From positions 124,001 to 188,000 of the forward strand of contig PQKR01000007.1 in NCBI GenBank assembly GCA_002918705.1: 64,000 bases of DNA, in the 5' to 3' direction. Every line of letters begins with the position of its first letter. Within the stretch, counting starts at the first letter, position 1. Below are positions 43,565 to 53,736 of this stretch, one piece after another. The position numbers and the translations under genes were made by a program. This DNA comes from Escherichia sp. ESNIH1. GTDB lineage: Bacteria; Pseudomonadota; Gammaproteobacteria; Enterobacterales; Enterobacteriaceae. Below the pieces are notes generated by a model. That model did no database searches and was not told the origin of the DNA. It saw only the letters and a list, made by a program, of their open reading frames with translations.

Positions 43565-44759
43565 ATGCTTTTGCCGTCCGGAGACCGCTATCCCAGGGTC
43601 TGACCTGCATCCCACGCAGCATCATCAGCCAGGCCAGAACGATGATTGCCGCCAGGATAGCAAACAGCGTCCAGCCTGGCAGGGTAGTCAGAATGATGCC
43701 GGTGGCAAGTGGATTCATCGCCGCGCCGAGCCAGCCGAGAGCCTGGGCTGAGAAGTAGCTGGCTTTCATCCCCGGCGGGGCAATATGGTCGATCAGCATG
43801 TATTCCCCTGGCGCATAGACAATCTCCCCAACCGTAAATACGGCGGCGGAGACGCCCCATAGCCAGAGCTGGCTACCGGAGATCATAAAGCCGAGCAGCC
43901 CGATCACGAAGCAGAGCGTACCGATGGCCATCATCGGACGAATATTGCTGGCCTGCAGATAGCGGCCAATAACATACTGGAACATGACGACGATAACAGC
44001 ATTGACCGGCAGCACCAGCGCTACCACCTTCTGCGCAAAGGCGTTATCGGCTACGGCCATAACATACTGTGAAATGCAGGAGGCAAAGGAGCCGCTGACG
44101 AATGAAGCCAGCAGGCCGGAGAGGGTAAACCACAGCAGCGCTTTATCGTGAAGCAGAACCGATGGTGACCAGGGCTGGATGATCTCCTCCTCGCTCTTCA
44201 CCCTGACGCGCTGTACCCAGATCTGAATAAACACCAGCGGGAAGGCGGCACAGCCCGCCGCCAGCCAGAAAGGCAGTTGGCTGCTCTGCATCACCAGCAG
44301 CGTGCCCAGCGGTGGGCCGACCGTCCAGCCAATATTCAGAAATGAATAGTTTAGCGAGAACACTTTTGATTTCGCCGCGGGTGGCAGCGTATCGGAGAAG
44401 TAGGCTTTCACAACGGTGGCGAAGACCGAGTAAGCGCAGTTAATTACCGAGAAGAAGACCACAACCAGCACCGCATTATGGCTAAGAGGAATGCCGATAA
44501 AGCTCAGTACAAACGTGGTGATAGCGATCAGCATGTAGCGCTTTTTATCAAATTTATCAGCGAGAATGCCGAAGCCGAGGCTAAAGAAGACGCCGACGGT
44601 CATTGCCACGGTCATGGCGAAACCAACCTGATCTACGGCCATGCCATACTGGCTATTGAGGTAAATCGTCATAAAGGGCAGCGTAGCGCCGCGCCCGATG
44701 GTTAACAGCAGTGATGAAGCGAGTAGTGCGATAATGGAGCGTTGCTGAGTTGTGATCAT
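43563..44759 (-). CDS. ydeE: YdeE, MFS transporter
   Basis: 398 residues, 12 TM. Close to E. coli YdeE (ALLASSLLLTIGRGATLPFMTIYL, GEIVYAPGEYMLIDHIAPPGMKASYFSAQ). E. coli YdeE has been reported to export dipeptides. Divergent from eamA, as in E. coli. The gap of 189 bp holds both promoters. Confidence 0.95.
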   Translation of the reverse strand: MITTQQRSIIALLASSLLLTIGRGATLPFMTIYLNSQYGMAVDQVGFAMTVAMTVGVFFSLGFGILADKFDKKRYMLIAITTFVLSFIGIPLSHNAVLVVVFFSVINCAYSVFATVVKAYFSDTLPPAAKSKVFSLNYSFLNIGWTVGPPLGTLLVMQSSQLPFWLAAGCAAFPLVFIQIWVQRVRVKSEEEIIQPWSPSVLLHDKALLWFTLSGLLASFVSGSFASCISQYVMAVADNAFAQKVVALVLPVNAVIVVMFQYVIGRYLQASNIRPMMAIGTLCFVIGLLGFMISGSQLWLWGVSAAVFTVGEIVYAPGEYMLIDHIAPPGMKASYFSAQALGWLGAAMNPLATGIILTTLPGWTLFAILAAIIVLAWLMMLRGMQVRPWDSGLRTAKA

Positions 44760-44948
44760 GTTGTATCCGACAGTGCGTAGTTTTTATTTTTGCTTTCGCT
44801 ATCAGCAATAACATGCCAAAAGCGCACTGTATAGCGACCAGATCTGAGACACCGCACAGGCTGACCTACCGAATATTGTGATCTGTCTCTCGACAGATTT
44901 TTAAGATAACGTAAGATTTTTACAAATATTTAAACTTTAGAGGCAGGT

Positions 44949-45845
44949 ATGACGCGGAAAGACGGACTGCTGGCGTTACTGGTGGTAGTTGTTTGGGGGC
45001 TTAATTTTGTCGTCATTAAGGTCGGGCTGCATAATATGCCCCCCCTAATGTTGGCAGGTCTGCGCTTCGTGCTGGTGGCCTTCCCGGCGCTGCTGTTTGT
45101 CGCCCGGCCAAAGGTGCCGCTGCGCCTGCTGCTGGGCTATGGCCTGACTATCAGCTTTGGTCAATTTGCCTTTCTGTTTAGCGCCATCAAGTTTGGCATG
45201 CCCGCCGGGCTAGCCTCGCTGGTGTTGCAGGCGCAGGCTTTCTTTACCATCGTCCTCGGCGCGGTAGCTTTCGGCGAGCGGCTTCAGCTAAAGCAGGTGC
45301 TAGGAATTACCCTGGCCGTCTTTGGTGTTCTGGTGCTGGCGGAGTCTAGCCTTAACGGTCAGGACGTCACCGTACTGGGCTTTATGCTCACCCTGGCGGC
45401 CGCGTTTAGCTGGGCCTGCGGCAATATTTTCAATAAAAAGATTATGCAGCACCCATCGCGCCCGGGAGTCATGTCGCTGGTAGTCTGGAGCGCGCTGATC
45501 CCGGTAGTCCCTTTTATGGTCGCCTCGCTAATCTTTGATGGCCCCGCGCTGATGCTGCAAAGCCTGGTGCAGATTGATATCACCACCGTGCTGTCACTGG
45601 TCTATCTGGCGTTTGTCGCCACCATCATTGGCTATGGGATCTGGGGAACGCTGCTCGGGCGGTACGAAACCTGGCGCGTTGCGCCGCTCTCGCTGCTGGT
45701 GCCGGTGGTAGGAATGGCCAGCGCCGCGTTACTGCTGGGAGAGACGTTGAACGGCCTACAGCTGTTGGGCGCTGCGCTGATCATGGCAGGCCTCTACATC
45801 AACATCTTTGGCTTTCGTTTGCGTCGGTCGGTCACGGCGCGTTAA
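44949..45845 (+). CDS. eamA: EamA, cysteine/O-acetylserine exporter
   Basis: 298 residues, ten-TM DMT-superfamily exporter with two EamA repeats. Starts MTRKDGLLALLVVVVWGLNFVVIKVGLHNMPP, as E. coli EamA (YdeD). Located between ydeE and marB as in E. coli. It shares a bidirectional GC-rich hairpin with marRAB at its 3' end. Confidence 0.95.
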   Translation: MTRKDGLLALLVVVVWGLNFVVIKVGLHNMPPLMLAGLRFVLVAFPALLFVARPKVPLRLLLGYGLTISFGQFAFLFSAIKFGMPAGLASLVLQAQAFFTIVLGAVAFGERLQLKQVLGITLAVFGVLVLAESSLNGQDVTVLGFMLTLAAAFSWACGNIFNKKIMQHPSRPGVMSLVVWSALIPVVPFMVASLIFDGPALMLQSLVQIDITTVLSLVYLAFVATIIGYGIWGTLLGRYETWRVAPLSLLVPVVGMASAALLLGETLNGLQLLGAALIMAGLYINIFGFRLRRSVTAR

Positions 45846-45870
45846 AAAAAAGCCCCGCACGGGGCGGGGC
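45844..45870 (-). terminator. marRAB terminator
   Basis: Read leftward, a GCCCCG / CGGGGC stem is followed by eight T (45851-45844). It ends next to the eamA stop codon. Confidence 0.85.
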
Positions 45871-45889
45871 AAGAACGTATTAGTCGTGC

Positions 45890-46093
45890 TCAGTTATAGT
45901 AGGGCACGCCTAACTCGTCGGATTTATCACTTCCTGAATCCATATGATTAAAGTCAAAAGGTGACCGATCATGGGCGGAAGGCATAATCATCGCGTCGCG
46001 CTGATTTTGTTCACTCGGGCGCGACTGCTCCGCAAAGCTGTTGCCAGAAAACAGCACCAGCAGAGTAAGGGCGGCGGAGACGGTAAACTTCAT
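45890..46093 (-). CDS. marB: MarB, periplasmic modulator of mar expression
   Basis: 67 residues with signal peptide (cleavage near SFA/EQS). The conserved PFDFNHMDSGSDKSDELGVPYYN matches E. coli MarB (PFDLNHMGTGSDKSDALGVPYYN). MarB lowers marRAB activity by an unknown route. It lacks the last few residues (QHAM) of the E. coli form. Last gene of marRAB. Confidence 0.93.
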   Translation of the reverse strand: MKFTVSAALTLLVLFSGNSFAEQSRPSEQNQRDAMIMPSAHDRSPFDFNHMDSGSDKSDELGVPYYN

Positions 46094-46132
46094 GATTTCC
46101 TCGATACGTCTAAATACAGGCGATTAACAGTT

Positions 46133-46507
46133 TTAATGGTTTAGCGGCAGCAGATAACGGGCTTCACCGTGCATATTAGTAATGCGATACTTATGCGGCG
46201 GCACGTCGAAATAGTTTTTAAAGGTTCGGGTCAACGTCTGCTGAGACTCAAAGCCGTAGCGTTCTGCCAGATAGAGAATCGGCTCGTTGCTCTGCTTAAG
46301 CTTCTGTGCGATTTCAGTAAGCTTGCGGCTGCGGATATAGTGACCTAACGAGTGCCCGGTCTCTTTCTTAAACATCCGTTGCAGGTGCCATTTTGAATAA
46401 CCTGAACGCTCAGAGACCTTCTCCAGCGACAGCGGTGACTCCAGGTTATCCTCGATCCAGTCCAATATGCTATGAATAGTAATGGCGTCATTATTGCGTC
46501 TGGACAT
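46133..46507 (-). CDS. marA: MarA, AraC/XylS-type activator of antibiotic resistance
   Basis: 124 residues, two helix-turn-helix motifs ([41 protein letters not shown]) as in E. coli MarA (127). Activates acrAB, tolC and micF through marboxes, including its own. ATG 46507 is preferred over ATG 46510 since GAGGT then lies six bases away. It follows marR by 17 bp. Confidence 0.97.
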   Translation of the reverse strand: MSRRNNDAITIHSILDWIEDNLESPLSLEKVSERSGYSKWHLQRMFKKETGHSLGHYIRSRKLTEIAQKLKQSNEPILYLAERYGFESQQTLTRTFKNYFDVPPHKYRITNMHGEARYLLPLNH

Positions 46508-46524
46508 CATTATACCTCTTCTGT

Positions 46525-46959
46525 TTACGGCAGTATTTTCTTGAGTAAGTACTCAAGGGTTGCCACTTCATCTGCCGTTAAGTTTTTTGTTAGTTCCTGA
46601 TGCAGGTCTTGCCCCACTAATTTATGGCCTTGCTCACAAAGCGCTGCGCCGTCGGCGGTGAGCTGGATCAGCACGCCGCGCTTGTCATGCGGATTAGGCT
46701 GGCGTTCAATCCAGCCTTTGCAGACCAGTCGATCCAACATTCGGGTTAGCGCCCCGAGATCGACAGACAGCACTTTTTTCAGCTCTACCGGCGTAATGCA
46801 GCTGGCACAGCGGATAGAGCAGAGCACCTTAAACTGCGTCGCCGTTATATCCAGCGGCGAAAGGTAATCGTTTAATAAGCGATCTTTTTTCTGGTTGACC
46901 ATATGGATCAAGCGGCCCAGTGGGATAATTTCATTGAACAGGTCACTGGTGCTTTTCAC
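46525..46959 (-). CDS. marR: MarR, repressor of the mar operon
   Basis: 144 residues from GTG 46959 ([16 protein letters not shown]), the E. coli start; a GTG ten codons upstream lies inside the operator. Winged helix [32 protein letters not shown] intact; Cys80, the copper/oxidant-sensing residue of E. coli MarR, is at the expected place in LVCKGW. No truncation or obvious derepressing change seen. Confidence 0.96.
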   Translation of the reverse strand: MKSTSDLFNEIIPLGRLIHMVNQKKDRLLNDYLSPLDITATQFKVLCSIRCASCITPVELKKVLSVDLGALTRMLDRLVCKGWIERQPNPHDKRGVLIQLTADGAALCEQGHKLVGQDLHQELTKNLTADEVATLEYLLKKILP

Positions 46960-46963
46960 GATG

Positions 46964-47060
46964 GTTGCCCCGGCAAGTAGATTAGTCACGGCAGATATTA
47001 TTGCCGGGGCAACTATAAGTCAACTGAATGCATTAACGTATGCCACAATTTGCTAAAACG
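46964..47060 (-). promoter_or_regulatory. marO: marRAB promoter, two MarR sites and a marbox
   Basis: Promoter on the minus strand: TTGACT (47023-47018), 17 bp, TAATAT (47000-46995). MarR site I ATTGCCGGGGCAACT (47000-47014) fills the spacer; site II GTTGCCCCGGCAAGTA (46964-46979) precedes the marR start. A marbox (GCCACAATTTGCTAAAAC, 47042-47059) resembling the E. coli one lies upstream. Confidence 0.85.
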
Positions 47061-47200
47061 TTTCATGTATAGATTTTTTGGCAATAAACCGATAATGAAT
47101 AACTCTCAGTTATACATTGGGTTACTGCATTTCCCACTGCGCATGAAGGGCTTTTGTGCATATAATAGGCGCAACTATCCCGCCTTAAGGAGTACGGCTT

Positions 47201-47872
47201 ATGCAGGATCTGTTCAGAGCAATTGGATTGGGGTTGGTGGTGCTGCTGCCTCTGGCGAACCCGTTAACGACCGTGGCGCTGTTTCTAGGGCTTGCGGGCA
47301 ATATGAACAAAGCCGAACGCGATCGTCAGTCGCTGATGGCGTCGGTCTACGTATTTGCCATCATGATGGTTGCCTGGTATGCCGGGCAGGTAGTGATGAA
47401 TACCTTTGGCATCTCTATTCCGGGACTGCGTATTGCGGGCGGGCTGATCGTCGCCTTTATCGGTTTTCGGATGCTTTTCCCCCAACAAAAAGTGCATGAG
47501 TCACCAGAGGCCCGCAGCAAAACGGCCGAACTGATCGAGGAGCCAGACGCTAATATTGCTTTCGTTCCGCTGGCGATGCCCAGCACCGCCGGGCCGGGAA
47601 CCATCGCGATGATTATCAGCTCGGCCTCCACGCTGCGTCACAGCTCTACCTTTCCGGACTGGGTGATCCTGGTTGCGCCGCCGCTGATTTTTCTGATTGT
47701 GGCGGTGATCCTCTGGGGCTGCCTGCGCAGTTCGGGGGCGGTGATGAGGCTGGTGGGAAAAAGCGGTATTGAAGCCATATCAAGGCTGATGGGCTTTCTG
47801 CTGGTGTGCATGGGGGTGCAGTTTATCATTAACGGGGTGCTGGAGATTATCTCCAACTACCCACTCTCATAG
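47201..47872 (+). CDS. marC: MarC, inner-membrane protein (UPF0056)
   Basis: 223 residues, six TM helices, near identity with E. coli MarC ([40 protein letters not shown]). Divergent from marRAB across the mar operator; not required for the resistance phenotype in E. coli, and its function is unknown. AAGGAG precedes ATG 47201. Confidence 0.96.
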   Translation: MQDLFRAIGLGLVVLLPLANPLTTVALFLGLAGNMNKAERDRQSLMASVYVFAIMMVAWYAGQVVMNTFGISIPGLRIAGGLIVAFIGFRMLFPQQKVHESPEARSKTAELIEEPDANIAFVPLAMPSTAGPGTIAMIISSASTLRHSSTFPDWVILVAPPLIFLIVAVILWGCLRSSGAVMRLVGKSGIEAISRLMGFLLVCMGVQFIINGVLEIISNYPLS

Positions 47873-47874
47873 TA

Positions 47875-47960
47875 ACGCCCGGTGGCGCTGCGCTTACGCG
47901 GGCCTACAAATCCACACCGTGCCCATCGTAGGCCGGGTCAGCGCAGCGCCACCCGGCATA
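47875..47960. repeat. REP/BIME palindromic element
   Basis: GCCCGGTGGCGCTGCGCTTACGCGGGCCTAC and its inverse GTAGGCCGGGTCAGCGCAGCGCCACCCGGC flank an 18-bp spacer, between convergent marC and sotB. Confidence 0.85.
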
Positions 47961-47964
47961 AACG

Positions 47965-49173
47965 CTATTGGGTCTGCTCTTCAAGCGCAGGATGCTCTTC
48001 CAGCACCGTGGGCCAGCGGCGGAAGATCACCACCGACCACACCAGCGCCGCCAGCGCGGGGACAGCGCCCACGTAACCCACGTTAGCCATCGACCAGTGC
48101 AAGCTTACCTGGTTGCCCACCAGCGCGCCCGCGCCGATGCCAAGGTTAAAGATGCCTGAGAAGAGCGACATCGCCACGTCGGTGGCGTCCGGCGCCAGCG
48201 ACAGGACCTTCACCTGCATACCAAGGCCGATAATCATAATCGCGATGCCCCAGAACACCCCGAGCACGGCGAGGTAGGTTGTGCTGTGCGAGGCGGGCAG
48301 CATCAGCACCAGTGAGATCGTGAGAATGGCAATCGCGCCGCTCACCAGCCCCGAGGCATGCTGGTTGCCTAGCTTGCCAAACAGGATACTGCCGATGATC
48401 CCTGCGCCACCCAGAATCAGCAGCAGGACGGTAGCGAAGCTGGCGCTCAGTCCCGCCACGTGCTGCACAAACGGCTCGATGTAGCTATAGGCGGTGTAGT
48501 GCGCGGTCACGACGACGACCGTCAGCAGGTAGATACTCATCAGGGCCGGACGGCGAACCAGCAGCGGCAGGCTTTTCAGCGAGCCGGAGTGTTCACTCGG
48601 CAGTTTCGGCAGCAGCTTCGCCAGGCAGAGCAGGGTGATCAGCGCCCCAAGCCCGATGATAAAGAAGGTAGTGCGCCAGCCAAAGTATTGCCCGACGATG
48701 CGGCCTATCGGCAGCCCCAACACCATCGCCAACGCCGTACCGGTAGCCAGCAGGCTAAGCGCCTGGGCACGCTTGCCCGGCGGGGCCACGCGAATGGCGA
48801 GCGAGGCGGTGATCGACCAGAAGATAGCATGGGCAAAAGCAATGCCGATCCGGCTTATCACCAGCACGGTGAAGTTCCACGCGAGGAAAGAGAGCACGTG
48901 GCTGGCAATGAAAAGCACAAACAGCACAATCAACAGCTTGCGCCGCTCTACCTGGCTGGTGAGCAGCATAAACGGCAGCGACAGCAGCGCTACCACCCAG
49001 GCATAGATGGTGAGCATAATGCCCACTTCCGGGGTCTGCATCCCGAAGCTGTCGGCGATGTCGGAGAGCAGTCCGACGGGAACAAATTCAGTGGTATTGA
49101 AGATGAAAGCCGCAATGGCCAACGTCACGACGCGCAGCCACGCAACCTTGCGTGAAACAGTGTTCGTTGTCAT
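47965..49173 (-). CDS. sotB: SotB, sugar efflux transporter (YdeA)
   Basis: 402 residues, 12-TM MFS exporter; E. coli SotB (396) exports arabinose and IPTG-like sugars. Start [36 protein letters not shown] matches exactly in style and position. Same location after marC as in E. coli. Confidence 0.96.
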   Translation of the reverse strand: MTTNTVSRKVAWLRVVTLAIAAFIFNTTEFVPVGLLSDIADSFGMQTPEVGIMLTIYAWVVALLSLPFMLLTSQVERRKLLIVLFVLFIASHVLSFLAWNFTVLVISRIGIAFAHAIFWSITASLAIRVAPPGKRAQALSLLATGTALAMVLGLPIGRIVGQYFGWRTTFFIIGLGALITLLCLAKLLPKLPSEHSGSLKSLPLLVRRPALMSIYLLTVVVVTAHYTAYSYIEPFVQHVAGLSASFATVLLLILGGAGIIGSILFGKLGNQHASGLVSGAIAILTISLVLMLPASHSTTYLAVLGVFWGIAIMIIGLGMQVKVLSLAPDATDVAMSLFSGIFNLGIGAGALVGNQVSLHWSMANVGYVGAVPALAALVWSVVIFRRWPTVLEEHPALEEQTQ

Positions 49174-49313
49174 AAGGTTATAGTAGTGTTGATGAGGGGA
49201 AAAGATATGGCGATCTTAAAACTTTCATTGGCGAAAATACAGCCATTTTGTGATTTAGATCTCATTTTAAACCCGTAATAAAAACGCTCTTTTCCCTAAC
49301 GTTGATGGAAGCC

Positions 49314-50027
49314 ATGAAAAAACGGGAATTTATTACTCAGGATCTGCTCAGCAAGATCTTCCAGACTGCCAGCGAGCCGTTGCATAAATTACCCGCCGAG
49401 CGCGAACTTGCCGAAGAGTACGGCGTTTCGCGCTACACCGTGCGGGAAGCCTTAAAAAAGCTGGTCAGCATCGGCATAATTCGCATCGTGCAGGGCTCGG
49501 GCATTTACGTCAGCGAGAATGCGCGCAGCAATCCGCTGGTTTACAACTCTATTACCGAAAAACGCTTTGACCAAATGCGCTATCGCCTGCTCAGCCTGCA
49601 TAAACGGCTGCCCGGCAAGGAGGAGCAGCAGGTATTTGGCATCGGGGAAAATGATTGGCTGTGGTACTTCTGTCGCCTACGCTATGTGGACGATCGCTGC
49701 ACGCAGATTGAAACTTCCAGCCTGCCGCTGGCGCATTTTCCCGATCTTAATCAACAGGTGATTGAAAGCTCATTGCAACGCTATGCGATCGGCAAAGGCC
49801 TCACGCTGTCCCACTTTCTCACTCACTATCAGGCGGTGGCGGTGGACAAAACCCAGGCCGCGCTGCTCGGCTGCAAACGCGGCACCCCCGCCATGAAAAT
49901 TACGAATCGCGGCATTCTTGCGGGCAGCGAAGTCTGGATATTAAGTGAAGTGATCGACATCCATTATGAATGTACCTATGTCACGCCGTTTAATGCCGAC
50001 AACCTGCGCTTTCGCAGCGGCAGTTAA
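49314..50027 (+). CDS. GntR-family regulator (HutC/UTRA type)
   Basis: 237 residues. Winged helix ([43 protein letters not shown]) and UTRA effector domain ([33 protein letters not shown]). ATG 49314 is preceded by GGAA; an ATG three codons earlier is also possible. Such regulators usually sense a sugar phosphate. Its 3' end overlaps the 3' end of the broken dehydratase gene by 4 bp, so it was probably the regulator of the now-damaged dehydratase/PTS locus. Confidence 0.88.
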   Translation: MKKREFITQDLLSKIFQTASEPLHKLPAERELAEEYGVSRYTVREALKKLVSIGIIRIVQGSGIYVSENARSNPLVYNSITEKRFDQMRYRLLSLHKRLPGKEEQQVFGIGENDWLWYFCRLRYVDDRCTQIETSSLPLAHFPDLNQQVIESSLQRYAIGKGLTLSHFLTHYQAVAVDKTQAALLGCKRGTPAMKITNRGILAGSEVWILSEVIDIHYECTYVTPFNADNLRFRSGS

Positions 50028-51052
50028 GGCGTGTGTATGGCGCCGTTCGGCAGGCGGCTTTGCGTCCATTCATGCGGGCGATAAACCACCGGGAAAGTTG
50101 CCATCGCCGCTTCATCCACCTGCATACCAATGCCCGGACGATCGAGCGGATACATATACCCGCCCTCCGCCTGCGGCGCATTGGGGAATACCGCCAGGGT
50201 ATTCGCCTGCGCGGGGATAAACTCCTGAATCGCCGCGTTGTGCAGGTGAATATTAAGATGGGTATTCACCGCCACGCCGACAGGGGTCATATCTGGCGGC
50301 CCGTGCCATGCCAGACGCACGCCAAATGCCTGACAAAGCACCGCCAGCTTGAGCGCTGGCGTAATGCCACCAATTTGTGACACATGGCAGCGGATAAAAT
50401 CGATCTGGCGATTGACGATCACATCGTGCCACTCGGCCGGATTGTTAAACAGCTCGCCCAGCGCCAGCGGCACGCTGCTGTGGGCACGGATCTGCGCTAG
50501 CCATCCGCTCTGCTGTGGCGATACGATGTCTTCCAAAAACCAGGGTTGATAAGGCTCCAGCGCCTTCGCCAGCTGAATAGCCTGCTGCGGAAAGAGTCGC
50601 TCATGGACGTCATGCAGAATATGAAAACGCTGACCGTACTTCTCGCGTAGCGCTTTAAACATGGCGACAGTATTCGCCATGTACTCATCTTGATCGTAGT
50701 AGGCGCCCAGTGTCGGTTCGCGGGTAGCGTGCAGATTCTGCGGCGTACCGCCGTAAAAACCGAGCTGGCAGCGAATATAGCGATAACCCTGCTCGAGCAG
50801 GGCATCCACCTGCGGATAGAGTTCATCCATACTCTCACCGGCAGCGTGACTGTAGACCGCAATCGCGTCCCTGGATTTACCCCCGAACAGCTGATAGAGC
50901 GGCATTCCCGCCAGCTGGCCTTTGATATCCCACAGCGCCATATCCACGCCGGCGATGGCGTTATTCATTACCGGACCGTTCCGCCAGTAGGCGTTCACCT
51001 GCATCATCTGCCACAGATCTTCGATGTGGTTGCCATCACGCCCAATCAACAT
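50024..51052 (-). pseudogene. RspA/mannonate dehydratase-type enolase-superfamily gene, 5' end deleted
   Basis: Homology begins at [16 protein letters not shown], which in RspA-type enzymes is about residue 60; the N-terminal capping domain start is gone. The remainder is intact: [55 protein letters not shown] and [12 protein letters not shown]. An open frame runs upstream to 51127, but those 25 codons are antisense to the PTS gene. The missing substrate-cap segment and promoter mean it is very probably dead, or at most a remnant. Confidence 0.85.
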
Positions 51053-51062
51053 CCATCGCGCG

Positions 51063-51719
51063 GTGGATCGCATCATGCCGCAGGTGCTGAGAACCGTATT
51101 TACGCCAACCCTGACGCTGTTTATCACCGCGCTGGTGGCGTTAGTGGTGATTGGTCCGGTGGGTATCTGGCTGGGTAAAGGCCTGGCGTGGTGTATTCAG
51201 GGCCTGTTTGATACCTCATCGGTGCTGGCGGGGTTGATTGTTGGCGCGATCCGTCCGGTGGCAATCCTCACCGGCATGCATCATGCGATGACGCCCATTG
51301 CCCTGCAAAACTTCAGCGAACACGGCTACGACATGCTAATGCCGATGATGTGCATGGCAAACATGGCCATAGCTGGTGCGACCTTTGCCATCTGGTTCCA
51401 GAACCGTCATCGTGACGATCGCACCGTGACGCTGTCAGCGGCCATCTCTGCGCTGCTGGGCATCACCGAACCGGCGCTGTTTGGCGTGTTGACCAAAGAG
51501 AAGCGGGCATTTATTGCCGCGACGATTGCCAGCAGCGTGGCGTCGGCGTTTATCGCTTTCTTTGGCGTGCGGCTGTTTGGCTACATTCTTTCCAGTATCT
51601 TCAGCCTGCCAGCCTATATCGGCCCGTGGTTCCCCTATGCCATCTCTGGCGTGCTGATCTCGCTGGTGATGTCGTTTAGCTTGACGCTGCTGTTAGTGCG
51701 GCGTGGTGCCGCACATTAG
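51063..51719 (+). pseudogene. PTS EIIC component (glucose/beta-glucoside class), 5' end deleted
   Basis: The last about 218 residues of an EIIBC-type permease, from [20 protein letters not shown] onwards. It keeps the C-terminal half of the membrane domain including GMHHAMTPIALQNFSEHGYDML and the signature ISALLGITEPALFGV. The EIIB domain with its phosphorylated cysteine and the first membrane helices are absent. The frame starts in dehydratase antisense sequence (from 51024). It cannot transport by itself. It ends with a normal stop before the convergent dehydrogenase gene. Confidence 0.87.
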
Positions 51720-51728
51720 CGCTTACTA

Positions 51729-52673
51729 TCAGGGCAGGCGGGCGATGTTTGCGGCAATGACGCTTGCCGAGTGCTGGAACTTCGCCTGCTCATCCTCCGC
51801 CAGCTGCAGTTCGATGATCTGCTGGACGCCATTCTGGGCCAGTACCGCCGGCACGCCGATGGCGATATTCTTCGCGCCATACTCACCGTCCAGCACGCAG
51901 GAGATGGCTAACGCCCGATGGCTGCCGGTAAAAATATTGCGGCAGATCTCGGCGATGGTCCCGGCAATGCCGTATTCGGTGCAGCCTTTCCGGGCGTAGA
52001 TATCAAAACCCTGACGGCGAACCTGCTCCGCCAGACGTTCACGATCCAGCGGCTGACCGGTCTTGCGCCGATAGACTTCGGCGATGGGTGAACCGTAGAC
52101 CGAGGAGTGTGACCAAACCGGGAACTGGGTATCGCCATGTTCGCCGAGGATAAAGGCATCGATGCTCTGGGCACCAATATCCAACGACTGGGCGAGGGAG
52201 CGGCGCAGACGGGTGGTATCCAGCCAGACGCCGGTGCCGATGACCTGGTTACGCGGCAGGCCAGAGAGCTTCCACACCTGCCAGGTGATAATGTCACACG
52301 GATTGGTGGCGATCAGAAAGATGCCGTTGAAGCCGCTAGCCATCATCTGCGGGACAATTTTCTTGACGATTTTGGCGGTATTGGTCAGCTCATCCAGCCG
52401 GGTCTGGCCGGGCTGCAGCGGCCCGCCGGAGACGGTGATCACCGCGATATCGACATCCGCGCACTCGCTGACGTCACGGGTAGAGATAGCCATCATCCCC
52501 GGCATATAGGCCGCTGCGTCTGCCAGATCCTGGGCATGCCCCTCGACGCGATCGCGGTTGAGATCGACCAGAATCAGCTCTTCAGCGATGTTCTGATTCA
52601 GCAGGGCATAGGCTGCCGATGCACCGACGTTGCCGGTACCAATAATCATGACCTTACGGGCTTTGGTATTCAT
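51729..52673 (-). CDS. L-lactate/L-2-hydroxyacid dehydrogenase
   Basis: 314 residues, lactate/malate dehydrogenase family. NAD site IIGTGNVGASAAYALL (GxGxxG); the active-site block ILGEHGDTQFPVWS has catalytic His179; TNPCDIITW corresponds to the usual TNPVD. The specificity loop reads PLQPGQTR instead of NQKPGETR, so Leu stands where lactate dehydrogenases have Gln and malate dehydrogenases Arg; a larger 2-keto acid is possible. ATG 52673 has GGAAAAAG upstream. Not present at this place in E. coli K-12. Confidence 0.88.
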   Translation of the reverse strand: MNTKARKVMIIGTGNVGASAAYALLNQNIAEELILVDLNRDRVEGHAQDLADAAAYMPGMMAISTRDVSECADVDIAVITVSGGPLQPGQTRLDELTNTAKIVKKIVPQMMASGFNGIFLIATNPCDIITWQVWKLSGLPRNQVIGTGVWLDTTRLRRSLAQSLDIGAQSIDAFILGEHGDTQFPVWSHSSVYGSPIAEVYRRKTGQPLDRERLAEQVRRQGFDIYARKGCTEYGIAGTIAEICRNIFTGSHRALAISCVLDGEYGAKNIAIGVPAVLAQNGVQQIIELQLAEDEQAKFQHSASVIAANIARLP

Positions 52674-52762
52674 TCTTTTTCCGTTAACCGTTAATGGCGA
52701 CCGCTTCAAAATATCCCTTGCCGCGCATCAGCGCAATATCTTGAAACATCTATACTATTATC

Positions 52763-53632
52763 CTATGGCGTCTGCGGCTGCTCTTGCAGCAGGGTAATAA
52801 ACGCCTCCAGCGGACGGCTCTTTGCGTCTCTGCGCCATACCAGCCAGGTGGTCAGCCAGCGCCACTCCTCCGCCAGCGGCCAGGCCGAAACCTGATGATG
52901 TCCAGGCATGCTCTCCAGCATGCTGCGCGGCATCAGCGCCAGTCCGGCCCCGGCTATTACGCAGGCCAGCATCCCGTGGTAGGACTCCATCTCGTGAATT
53001 TTGCCTGGCATAGCGCCCGCCGCCTTAAACCAGCTCTCAAAGTGGCGGCGATAGGAGCAGTTTGCACGAAAAGCGTAGATGCTTGCGCCGTTGACCCGCC
53101 TCGCGTCGTCGATGGCGGCGTGTCCCCCCGGCGCAACGATCATCATCTCCTCCCGGTAGACCGGGATCCCCTCCAGACCCGAGTGCATCAGCGGCCCATC
53201 AACAAATGCCGCGCTGAGCCGTCCCTCGACCACGCCGTCGATCATGGTGCCGGACGGGCCGGTAGCGAGATCAAACTGAATACGTGGATAGCGCTGATTA
53301 AAGTCGGCCAGGGTAGCCGGAATACGCACGGCGGCGGTGCTCTCCAGCGAGCCAAGGGCAAAAAGCCCCTGCGGTTCGTCGCCAGCGACCACGTTGCGCG
53401 CCTCTTCCACCAGGTCAAGGATCTGCTGGCTGTAACGTAAAAAGCTATGCCCGGCGGGAGAGAGACGCAGCCGCTGATTTTCGCGGATAAAGAGATCCAC
53501 CCCCAGATCCGCCTCCAGCTGGCGAATACGCGTTGTCAGGTTTGATGGAACCCGATGCACCCGCTGTGCGGCCTGGGTAATGCTGCCGGTCTGCGCGACA
53601 GCGTTAAACATCTCAAGCTGAGTTAAATCCAT
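52763..53632 (-). CDS. yneJ: YneJ (PtrR), LysR-type regulator
   Basis: 289 residues, close to E. coli YneJ ([66 protein letters not shown]). The E. coli protein controls the divergent sad gene and links to putrescine/GABA use. The 104-bp gap to sad holds the shared control region. Confidence 0.95.
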   Translation of the reverse strand: MDLTQLEMFNAVAQTGSITQAAQRVHRVPSNLTTRIRQLEADLGVDLFIRENQRLRLSPAGHSFLRYSQQILDLVEEARNVVAGDEPQGLFALGSLESTAAVRIPATLADFNQRYPRIQFDLATGPSGTMIDGVVEGRLSAAFVDGPLMHSGLEGIPVYREEMMIVAPGGHAAIDDARRVNGASIYAFRANCSYRRHFESWFKAAGAMPGKIHEMESYHGMLACVIAGAGLALMPRSMLESMPGHHQVSAWPLAEEWRWLTTWLVWRRDAKSRPLEAFITLLQEQPQTP

Positions 53633-53736
53633 GCCATTCTCAATTCGTGAAAGGATAGGTTAATATTATTCAGTTTTCAGAAATAGCAGAGTCGGCCAGG
53701 ATAATGCAAGTTCCCTGTTTATAAGAGAGATAAATA

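Noticed and set aside
51024..51127. Reading the dehydratase (from 51127) and the PTS protein (from 51024) as intact genes
   Set aside because: The extra N-terminal residues of each are the antisense of the other gene and match no family N-terminus.
52684..52749. 21-codon frame (MFQDIALMRGKGYF...) on the minus strand just before the lactate-type dehydrogenase
   Set aside because: AGGA is 11 bases away, the peptide lacks regulatory codon runs and I know of no leader peptide there. A decayed gene start is possible, but it is not strong enough to list as a gene.
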